Positions 1 to 7,400 of a stretch of DNA of 11,857 nt are shown here, one piece after another. Numbering within the stretch: the stretch's first letter is position 1; the number at the start of each line of letters is the position of its first letter. Source of the stretch: Sabulitectum sp964386635. GTDB lineage: Bacteria; Fermentibacterota; Fermentibacteria; Fermentibacterales; JCC-6. Where the stretch lies: NCBI GenBank assembly GCA_964386635.1, contig CAYLRO010000061.1:1-11857 (forward strand), written 5' to 3'. The translations under genes were made by a program, and so were the position numbers. Under the pieces are notes generated by a model that saw only the letters and a program-made list of their open reading frames with translations, did no database searches and had not been told where the DNA came from.

Positions 1-1005
1 GCCCTCACAGGGAAATTCCACTGTTGCCGTATGTTCTCCCGATGTGTTGAATACATCGAAAACCGGTATGGATTCCGTTCCTCTCTGCACCCACAGATTG
101 CCCATGGAGTCAATACCTGTGTATTCAATAAAGTTGTAACAGGGCTCAATGTACAGATCAATTACCTGTGCTCCCGGTCCCAGTATCATCCGGTAGTACT
201 CTTCTTCCCTTATCATTACTTCCGAAGTTTTTTCCACAGGTTCAAGCGGGAGAGAAACGGTGAAAAGCAGCTCACCGGAAACGTCCCGACAGGTAACAAG
301 GTATCTGTCGGAACTTTTCCTGGAATAGAACACCCTTTCTGAGGTGTCTGATGTGATCAGAATTGTTCCCATAAGGCCGTTGGGGGACATGGGTTCAGAG
401 AGAACGGATCCGTTCACTACCATGGTATCCGCCTGATGCTCAAATTCAGGTGCTGTGTTTCCAACTGAAAATACCGAGGAAGAATACATCAGCACAAAAT
501 CCTCGTCCCTCATGTTGAAATTTACGCAGCACCCCACGAATCTGTTTCCGGAAAGCGGTGCCAGCTGGAATGGGGGAAGGAGCGGCCAGTCTGTCAATTC
601 CTCCTGGAAGGTTCCATCAGGGGAAAGAACGGATATTGTCTGTTTTCCTGCACTGGAAACCAGCATTCTTCCGTCAGGCATCACCATGAGTTCAGCAGGC
701 CGGGATAACTCGCCGGGTCCGCTGCCCATTCTTGAGTGAAATCCCAGAAACTCTCCGGTTTCAGAGAACTCGCGAATTGTGCAGGCACTTCCATCAAGGA
801 TCAGAATAGTGCCTGAAGGAGTGAATGATGCATCTGCGATGGCTCCCAGCACGTAACAGGAGTCCCCCGTCTCTATCCCGATACTGTCAGTTATCACTAT
901 CTGCCCTCTACCGGGATAGGGCTCTGTCCATTCTGCTTCAGAGCAAGAGCTTACACAGGCAATAACTGCAGGTAACACTACAGCGATCATCAATTCTGCT
1001 TTCAT
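1..1005 (-). CDS. Six-bladed beta-propeller lipoprotein (C-terminus beyond the window)
   Basis: The frame is open from an ATG at 1005 to the left edge, giving 335 residues with no stop, so the C-terminus lies outside. A GGGAG ribosome-binding site sits just upstream of the ATG. The N-terminus is a hydrophobic signal peptide with two possible lipobox cysteines (C17 in VIAC, C21 in VSSC), so export and lipid anchoring are likely. The mature part shows repeated beta-strand blade units such as GTILILDG followed by an EFSETGEFLG strand. It also has the SRMGSGPGELSRP stretch near residues 91-103, which resembles the 'G.GPGE' signature of the 6-bladed beta-propeller (NHL/BF3164-like) family common in FCB bacteria. 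These proteins usually act as extracytoplasmic binding scaffolds; the ligand cannot be deduced here. The gene is divergent from the M28 peptidase gene with a 68-bp gap, so a shared regulatory region is possible. I am confident that it is a gene, and moderately confident of the fold. Confidence 0.85.
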   Translation of the reverse strand, partial: MKAELMIAVVLPAVIACVSSCSEAEWTEPYPGRGQIVITDSIGIETGDSCYVLGAIADASFTPSGTILILDGSACTIREFSETGEFLGFHSRMGSGPGELSRPAELMVMPDGRMLVSSAGKQTISVLSPDGTFQEELTDWPLLPPFQLAPLSGNRFVGCCVNFNMRDEDFVLMYSSSVFSVGNTAPEFEHQADTMVVNGSVLSEPMSPNGLMGTILITSDTSERVFYSRKSSDRYLVTCRDVSGELLFTVSLPLEPVEKTSEVMIREEEYYRMILGPGAQVIDLYIEPCYNFIEYTGIDSMGNLWVQRGTESIPVFDVFNTSGEHTATVEFPCEG

Positions 1006-1073
1006 TATTCTCCCTGCTCCAGCATCCATATTCAGCTCTCAGTGTTCAATATATCGTTTAAGAATAAGACAAA

Positions 1074-2144
1074 ATGGGCATTGCATCAAGTACAGCATTT
1101 ATAGACTTGCATTCTTTTCAGGCGTATAGTGTGACGATGAAAACGATTCGCAGGGACACAGAAGCACTCTCCCTCCCGAAGGGAAGGAGAGCAGGGCAGC
1201 CGGGGCATGCCGCCGCACTGGATTTTATCGAGAAACGCATGATTGAAGAGGAGCTCACCTTCTTCAGGGGAGACTCTTTCAGGCTGGAATATGCTCTGGA
1301 TGGTGAGGAATTCTGCAACCTGGCGGGAGTAATTCCCGGAACCGATCCTGAAGCCATGCCAATACTGCTGGGAGCCCACTACGACAGTGCAGTGGACGGA
1401 CCGTGTTCCGATGACAATGCCGCGTCCGTTGCTGTGATCCTTTCTCTCTGCAGCGCGCTGAAGAGCTGCGGTTTGCGCCGAACAGTGATCGTGGCGTTCT
1501 TCGATGCAGAGGAAAGACCTTACTTCGGGACTGAAAAAATGGGCTCTGTCAGGTTCTGTGAGGATCACTGCTATGAGATGGATTTTGCTTCTGTTGTAAT
1601 ACTGGACGCGATCGGGCACGAATTTGAGATCCTTCTACCTGTGCTGGATAAGACGATCAGGCGTATTCGTGAGTTCATATTCGTTCTGGGCTCAGAGAGT
1701 CATTCGAAGTTTCCAGGAATTGTTGAGAAAACTGCAGATTCTGTTTCAGGGCTTCGGGTAATACCTGTACTTAATCGATACATTGGAGATTCCTCCGATT
1801 ACCTGGCGTTCAGAAAGGCCGGGCAGCCCTTCATCTTTATCAGCAGAGGCAACGGGAAGTATACCCATACGAAACTGGACGATTTGAACTGGATCAACTG
1901 GGAGGCTGTGGAAGAAGTTTCCGAATTGACGCTGTCCATTATCGGCGGGATAGACAGAGAGAACATGGAAGAGGGCAGATACTCTGTTGATCCATTCAGA
2001 TTTGAGATCCGATTGATAAAAAAGGCTGCAGGACTTCTTCTACCGGTTCTGCTGCCTTTCCTGGGGATCTGGAAACCTGCACTTCAGTCCAGAAGAGATC
2101 TCGATTCAATCGCCGGGAAGCTGAGCAGTTATTTGAAATTGTAG
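1074..2144 (+). CDS. M28-family zinc aminopeptidase
   Basis: This is a 356-residue metallopeptidase predicted to remove N-terminal residues from peptides using two zinc ions. All expected M28 residues are visible in order: H102 (GAHYDS), bridging D114 (SDDNAAS), catalytic and ligand glutamates E146/E147 (DAEE), D178 (ILDAIG) and H265 (YTHTKLDD). The N-terminal stretch around residues 30-45, with LS followed by GRRAGQPG, is typical of the family entry. There is no signal peptide, so it is probably cytoplasmic, unlike the many secreted M28 enzymes. The tail after about residue 295 includes a hydrophobic run near 318-333 that might associate with membrane. The start is uncertain: neither the ATG at 1074 nor the in-frame ATG at 1137 (residue 22) has a clear Shine-Dalgarno. 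Family similarity seems to begin right after residue 22, so the shorter form is quite possible. Substrate specificity cannot be judged. Confidence 0.88.
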   Translation: MGIASSTAFIDLHSFQAYSVTMKTIRRDTEALSLPKGRRAGQPGHAAALDFIEKRMIEEELTFFRGDSFRLEYALDGEEFCNLAGVIPGTDPEAMPILLGAHYDSAVDGPCSDDNAASVAVILSLCSALKSCGLRRTVIVAFFDAEERPYFGTEKMGSVRFCEDHCYEMDFASVVILDAIGHEFEILLPVLDKTIRRIREFIFVLGSESHSKFPGIVEKTADSVSGLRVIPVLNRYIGDSSDYLAFRKAGQPFIFISRGNGKYTHTKLDDLNWINWEAVEEVSELTLSIIGGIDRENMEEGRYSVDPFRFEIRLIKKAAGLLLPVLLPFLGIWKPALQSRRDLDSIAGKLSSYLKL

Positions 2145-2149
2145 TGGTA

Positions 2150-2192
2150 GAGCAAAACATTGCTCAACTTTGAAACAATGCTGCCTTGTTTC
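2150..2192 (+). repeat. Two adjacent small inverted repeats downstream of the peptidase gene
   Basis: A 6-bp perfect stem GAGCAA/TTGCTC with loop AACA begins 6 nt after the peptidase stop codon. It is followed by a 7-bp perfect stem GAAACAA/TTGTTTC with a 7-nt loop (2172-2192). Both could form hairpins in the mRNA 3' end. Neither is GC-rich or followed by a convincing T-run, so calling them a terminator would be speculative. Confidence 0.3.
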
Positions 2193-2250
2193 CTTTGCCG
2201 GAGAAGAGTGTTCATGATGCAATACTTCAGGCAATGTTTGCACAATAGAC

Positions 2251-2278
2251 TTGTTTTCTGCTCTAATCTGTTTATTAT
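2251..2278 (+). promoter_or_regulatory. Candidate sigma-70 promoter for the small lipoprotein gene
   Basis: A TTGTTT -35-like hexamer at 2251-2256 is separated by 16 nt from a TATTAT -10-like hexamer at 2273-2278. The distance to the chosen lipoprotein start is 44 nt. Promoter consensus is not established for this organism, so this is a pattern match only. Confidence 0.4.
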
Positions 2279-2322
2279 GGCGTCATGTGGAACACATAAA
2301 TGCTAAAATGAAAGGAATGAAT

Positions 2323-3045
2323 ATGTTAAAGAAATCCCTTCCTTTGTTGTTTATCTCTATTGCTCTTCTATTGCCTGCCGGGTGTCGAAAGAGTCCTTTG
2401 AACATGGAGCTTGATCCAAGCGGAGTTTACCAGATGACAGTTGACTGTGGAGACTCTGAACTGATCTGCACACTGACCATAGAAAGAGATGAGGAAGGTT
2501 ATCTGAAAGCCATCTGGGATTACGACGATAAGGACGGCGGCACCTATGTGAACACTGCTGTGTGCTTCGGCGAGAGTTATCTGGCCATCTGTGAAGTAGG
2601 TGACCCTGCCATACTGGATGTGTTCACCGTTACTGATGGGGCAATCAACGGGTATTGGGTTGAATACGGTTACCAGGAGATTCTGCCGATTTACGGAGTA
2701 ACTGAAGAGGGGAATTCTCTTCCAGACCCTCCAGATCTTCAGTACATGACAAATCCCGGCAGTTACAATATTCAGGGCTATAACACTGACGGAAGCAGTT
2801 ATGTGGGGTATCTCTGGTTAGACCCTTTCGGGAAAGTAATATCATGTGACCAGACCATTACTCCCGATTACTCTCCTGACGAGGAGTACTGGGGCGTTGG
2901 CGTCATCATTGATGATCACCTTGTAATGGCGATTTCATCATTTCTGTGCGTTTACACCGCAAGTGGCCAGGACTGGAGGGGTGTGCTTACAGACTGCTAC
3001 GACAATACTCCCACAAGCGAATATCTGACATATACAGAAGAATAG
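2323..3045 (+). CDS. Small lipoprotein of unknown function with apparent internal duplication
   Basis: This is a 240-residue protein from the ATG at 2323. That start was chosen because AAAGGA lies 6 nt upstream and because it places a textbook signal peptide at the N-terminus: KK, a long Leu/Ile core, then LPAGC with the lipidated cysteine at C21. A proline at position -3 is unusual for a lipobox. In-frame ATGs at 2308 and 2317 are alternatives. The mature protein is acidic, rich in Tyr, Asp and Gly, and predicted all-beta. Residues 34-115 and 146-222 look like two copies of one unit. Each opens with G-x-Y, has an L-x-I/L-type strand, a middle strand (YVNTAVCFGESYLAI versus YWGVGVIIDDHLVMA), then a [DC]V[FY]T strand and a closing tryptophan. 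I recognise no named family. It is likely a monocistronic surface or periplasmic lipoprotein; its role is unknown. Confidence 0.8.
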   Translation: MLKKSLPLLFISIALLLPAGCRKSPLNMELDPSGVYQMTVDCGDSELICTLTIERDEEGYLKAIWDYDDKDGGTYVNTAVCFGESYLAICEVGDPAILDVFTVTDGAINGYWVEYGYQEILPIYGVTEEGNSLPDPPDLQYMTNPGSYNIQGYNTDGSSYVGYLWLDPFGKVISCDQTITPDYSPDEEYWGVGVIIDDHLVMAISSFLCVYTASGQDWRGVLTDCYDNTPTSEYLTYTEE

Positions 3046-3205
3046 TGCAATTCTCTGTTCTGAATCAACCATATTAGAAAACCTTATAAAGGTAGATATG
3101 TTAGCAGTAATCCTCCTCTTGTCGGTCATGATATTCTAGTTCATATTAGATGTTAGAGGACATGTTCGGGTACATAATATACTTAACATCCTGATACACA
3201 AATAG

Positions 3206-4390
3206 ATGAAGAGGACACTCGTGAGGACATATGAGAAGACACATCCTTGGCTGAACTTCAAATTGGATCTGAGAGATCTGGAGCATACCACCTGGCTGCT
3301 TCTAGGTGAGGTTGTCTCTAAAACAGAGCATATCGCCGGAGTACCACTCGATCCGAAGTCTGCGAAAGAGTTGTATGGCGTGTATCTGGCAAAAGGAGTT
3401 CTGGCGACAACTGCAATTGAGGGAAACACTCTAACAGAGAAAGAGGTGCAGGAGCATCTCACTGGGGAGCTTAAGCTACCTCCTTCCAGACAGTATCTGA
3501 CTCAGGAGATAGACAATGTAGTTACAGCCTGCAATCAGATAAGTATGGAAGTTATTTTTGGTCAGTCAGGCCCTGTTACACCTGAAGTGATCAAGGAGTA
3601 CAATCGTACTGTACTAAATGAACTTCCCCGGCAGGAAGATGTGGTTCCAGGTGAGATTCGTTCACATTCTGTAGTTGTCGGGCGGTATCGAGGTGCTCCA
3701 GCGGAGGATTGTGAGTTTCTGCTTGAGGGTTTATGCCAGTGGTTGAATACACTGGAAGTTCCGGAAGGTATGAAACGACCCTATTCAATTCTTGCAGCAA
3801 TTGCTGCACACCTGTACTTCGTCTGGATTCATCCTTTCGGAGATGGTAACGGTCGTACTGCACGATTGATAGAATTCAGATTTCTGCTCCAGGCAGGTTT
3901 CCCCGCTCCTGCTGCCCAGTTGCTGAGCAATTTCTACAACCTTACTCGAACTGAATACTACAGGCAGCTTGATATCGCAGGCCGGTCTGGCGGCAAGATG
4001 AATGGCTTTATCTCATACGCTATGCAGGGGCTGGTTGATCAACTTCGTGAACAGCTTACAGTAATCAGGAAAATGCAGTGGGATACCACTTGGCGCAACT
4101 ATGTGTACGAAAGATTTGGAAAAGGATCTCCAGCACATTTACGCCGAAGGCGACTGGTACTTGAATTGTCAAAGGCAACCGGTGATAAAGGTTGGGTTAG
4201 TACTTCAGACATTGCTTTTCTTTCTCCTCAATTAGCCAGAGAGTACATGAACAAGACATCGAAGACTCTGTCAAGGGACCTGAAGACAGTTGTTGAGATG
4301 GGACTGGTTGAGCGATCCAGGCACAGGGTACGTGCCAGAAAGGGGCAGATACTTGCATTTCTTCCTGCAAGGCTTCGTGTTGGTTCATGA
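3206..4390 (+). CDS. Fic-family protein, class II (adenylyltransferase)
   Basis: This 394-residue protein carries the complete Fic active-site loop, H209-PFGDGNGRTAR, including the catalytic histidine, the acidic residue D213 and the GNGR phosphate-binding segment. Fic enzymes transfer AMP from ATP to hydroxyl side chains of target proteins. An N-terminal helix carries the self-inhibition motif (S/T)xxxE(G/N) as T68-TAI-E72-G73, which defines class II Fic proteins and normally blocks productive ATP binding until relieved. The C-terminal 90 residues look like a winged helix (strand near VSTSDIAFLS, then recognition-helix-like KTSKTLSRDLKTVVEMGLV). It may bind nucleic acid or a partner. No Shine-Dalgarno precedes the ATG at 3206, although a TATACT hexamer at 3178-3183 could allow a short or absent leader. 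No separate antitoxin gene is adjacent, as expected when inhibition is built in. The target is unknown. Confidence 0.93.
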   Translation: MKRTLVRTYEKTHPWLNFKLDLRDLEHTTWLLLGEVVSKTEHIAGVPLDPKSAKELYGVYLAKGVLATTAIEGNTLTEKEVQEHLTGELKLPPSRQYLTQEIDNVVTACNQISMEVIFGQSGPVTPEVIKEYNRTVLNELPRQEDVVPGEIRSHSVVVGRYRGAPAEDCEFLLEGLCQWLNTLEVPEGMKRPYSILAAIAAHLYFVWIHPFGDGNGRTARLIEFRFLLQAGFPAPAAQLLSNFYNLTRTEYYRQLDIAGRSGGKMNGFISYAMQGLVDQLREQLTVIRKMQWDTTWRNYVYERFGKGSPAHLRRRRLVLELSKATGDKGWVSTSDIAFLSPQLAREYMNKTSKTLSRDLKTVVEMGLVERSRHRVRARKGQILAFLPARLRVGS

Positions 4391-4409
4391 ATTTTCCTGG
4401 GTAGATAAA

Positions 4410-4433
4410 GGGCGCCTGCGTTTGCAGACGCCC
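4410..4433. terminator. Bidirectional hairpin terminator between convergent genes
   Basis: The inverted repeat GGGCG-c-CTGC / GCAG-a-CGCCC has a 4-nt GTTT loop and one internal mismatch. It lies 19 nt after the Fic stop codon and 16 nt after the stop of the minus-strand fusion gene. A short T-rich stretch follows on each side (TTCTGTTGTGT on plus; TTTATCT on minus). It can therefore serve both convergent transcripts, though the T-runs are imperfect. Confidence 0.7.
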
Positions 4434-4449
4434 TTCTGTTGTGTCTGTT

Positions 4450-7400
4450 CTAGAGAACCCGGAACCGCTCGGTTCCAACCTCTCTTATCTCTTTCCTGTA
4501 GTTTTGACTATGAGTGAGAGGCGGTTGTATGGAGGAAGCCTTTCCGGTCATGGTTATTGGAATGAGAGTACCTTTGCCATCCCAGTGACGGTCTTCACCG
4601 GTGTTCCAGTAGAAGGCGATTTTTTCACCAAGCTTTGCCGGGATGATCTCTGAAGGCTCTACAGGCTGCAGGCCGAATTCCGCTGCAAGCTCGTCGAGAA
4701 CTTCTCTTCCAGTTTTGCCTGAAGGAGGTGTTACAGCACCATTGAAGCAGAGAACTCTGCCCTCGAAGTTGCACCTGGTTCCAGGTGTTTCAAGGAAGGT
4801 TGAGCCTGGAAGGGTGATGTCTGCAGCCATTGTTGTTTCGGTGTCTGTCCAGTCCATTGCAGCAACGAATGTGCAGTTCTGGAACCAGGAACCTGTTCTG
4901 GAATACTCCAGCGGGTTCTCACCGATAATGAAGGCTGCGGCCAGCTCACCGTCTTCAAGAAGCTTTCTCAATTCCTCAGAGGTTTTCGCTCCAGGTAGAG
5001 ATCCGTTAACCGGGATTCTTCCAGGAAGGAAGGCCGGGTCGGCGCCTGTTGTTTCAAGACCGGCGCTGTTTGCAATAAGCCTTGGCAGAAGCATGTTCGC
5101 CTGCTTGCCTGCATCTTTAAGAAGCAAAGTGAGGTCCGCAAAGATTTCCATGTCCTCAGGGGCTGCATCCTGCGGTCTGTCAGGGCTGTGAACGATAACA
5201 ATGCTGGAAGCGCTTTCAACAAGGTCCGCAGCCTTTGTAATGTCTTCCAAATCCACTCCGGACTTAGCAGCAGCCATTTCTCTGTCGATGTTTCCTGTTT
5301 TCAGGAATTCCTCACCGCCAGGGAGATTTTCAGGCTTCAAAGTCTTTCTGGATACAAGTTCAGCCATTACTGCATTCCAGAAGTAGGAACCTCTGCCTCT
5401 CATGGGGTCAACTGCAAGTGTGGCAAGATGCTGATCGGAGTTTGTCAGTGTTGAGTTGGAGACAATGAGCTTTGCACCTTCCTTGACTTTCTGGATAACA
5501 TCTACAGCAAGGATCAGGTGATCGTCTTCAAGAGCAGTGTTGTTGCAGATAAGAAGGTCTGCATCTGCTATGCATCCCCTGTCAGCAGTTGAGGCAGTAA
5601 ATCCGAAGGCTTTGTCCAGAACACCGGACCGCCCTCCACCTGATAGAATAGCAAGGGAGCCGATGTTGTTGGTTCCGATACCTTCTCTGGCAATTCTCGC
5701 AGCTGCGGTGAACTCTTCGTTGGTCAGTTCAGGAGAGACGAAAACTGCAACTTTTCCGGCACCATGCACCTCAGCTGCTTTTCTCATCTTTTCAACTATT
5801 GTCCGGTTGGCTTCATCAAAGGCTACTGCCCTGTAGCCGGCTCCTTCACGGACAACCGAACTCTTGATTCTTCCCTGCTTGATGAACAGCTCATTTCCGA
5901 ATCTGCCGTACCTGCAGAGATAGTCTCCAGGCTTGCCACTGGATTTGATGAAATAGTGTCCGTCTCCGAAATCCCTCACTGTGATCTTACAGCCAAGAGA
6001 GCAGAAACCGCATCTTGTTTCAATGTCCTCAGTTTCCAGGCAGGCTCTGCCTGCAAAGGGATACTTCATTGTAAGAGCACCTGTAGGACAGGCGTCTACG
6101 CAGTTGCCGCAGCTGACACAGCTTGTCTGAACAAGCGGGTCGTTCATTGCAGGGCGCATCTCTGTTCTGAAGCCTCTGCCAACAAGACCCAGTGCGGAGA
6201 TAGGAAGAATTCTGGCGCATGTTCTTACACACCTGGCGCAGAGAATGCACTTGTTGGGGTCGTAGACAATGTATGGATGGCTGTCATCAACCTTGTGCTT
6301 TCTCACATGACCTTTGAACTCCTCCATGTCCACGCCATACTCTTCACTGTAGAGACGCAGGTCACAGTCGTCGTATCTTACACATCCGCAGCTGAGGCAT
6401 CTGTCTGTTTCATGGGCGTTGTCTTCCGGTTCAAATCCGGTTGCAACTTCCCTGAAACTGTTCCGTCTTTCATCAACTTCGATCATGTGGACTTCATGCC
6501 TGGGAGATTCCTTGACGTCACCAAGCTCATTCCTGCCTGGTTTGCTCCAGAATTCCTTGTGAACAGCAAAAGGCTCTGTCTTCATCTTTTCGCCTGAAAG
6601 CCAGGCTGTAATGGAGTCTGCAGCTCTCTGACCATCTCTGATTGCATCAATTGCAACAGTAGGACCGTCGTCAGCGGCATCTCCACCGGCGAAGATCCCT
6701 TCCACATTTGTTTCCATTGTTCTTGTGTTTATCACATAGGTGTTCCACCTTGTGAGTTCCACTTCACCGGTCTCAATTTCTGTAAGTCCTTCGAGAATTG
6801 TGTTCTGACCGATGGCTGAGATGACAAGGTCGCAGGGGAGTTCAAATTCTGAACCCTCCTGAGGAACCGGTCTTCTTCTGCCGGAGGAGTCCGGTTCACC
6901 AAGCTTCATTCTTATACACTGAAGAGCTTTCAGTTTGCCGTTCTCCCTGACTATTCCAACAGGAGCCGCAAGCTCCATGATCTCGATGCCTTCTTCGATG
7001 CAGTCCTCTATCTCCATCTTGTCCGCAGGCATCTGAGCCTTTGTTCTTCTGTAGAGAACTATTACCTTGTCGGCATTAAGCCTCCAGGATGTTCTGGCTG
7101 CATCCATTGCTGTGTTTCCACCGCCCACAACCACAATTGTACCCTTCAGGGGCTCCGGGTTATCAACTTTTTCCGGGAGGAAATCGGCTCCGGTAACAAC
7201 ACCCTCGGTGTCGAACTCGCCTTCAACCCTCATTGCCTTGCCGGTCCAGGCACCTGCTGCAAGGAAAACCGCATCATGCTTCTTCTTCAGATCGTTAAGA
7301 GTGATGTCTTTTCCTACGCGAACTCCGCAATGAATCTCGGCGCCTGTCTTCTGGATGTATTCCACTTCCTGGTCAAGGACCTGGTCAGGGAGCCTGTATT

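Noticed and set aside
1086..1619. A 177-codon minus-strand frame inside the M28 peptidase gene
   Set aside because: The plus-strand frame has all zinc ligands of the M28 family; the antisense translation resembles nothing and is arginine/cysteine-rich as antisense frames often are.
5764..6597. A long plus-strand open frame (277 codons) opposite the fusion gene
   Set aside because: It is antisense to the cysteine-rich, clearly conserved region of the large subunit. Its translation shows no domain or signal and it has no ribosome-binding context of its own.
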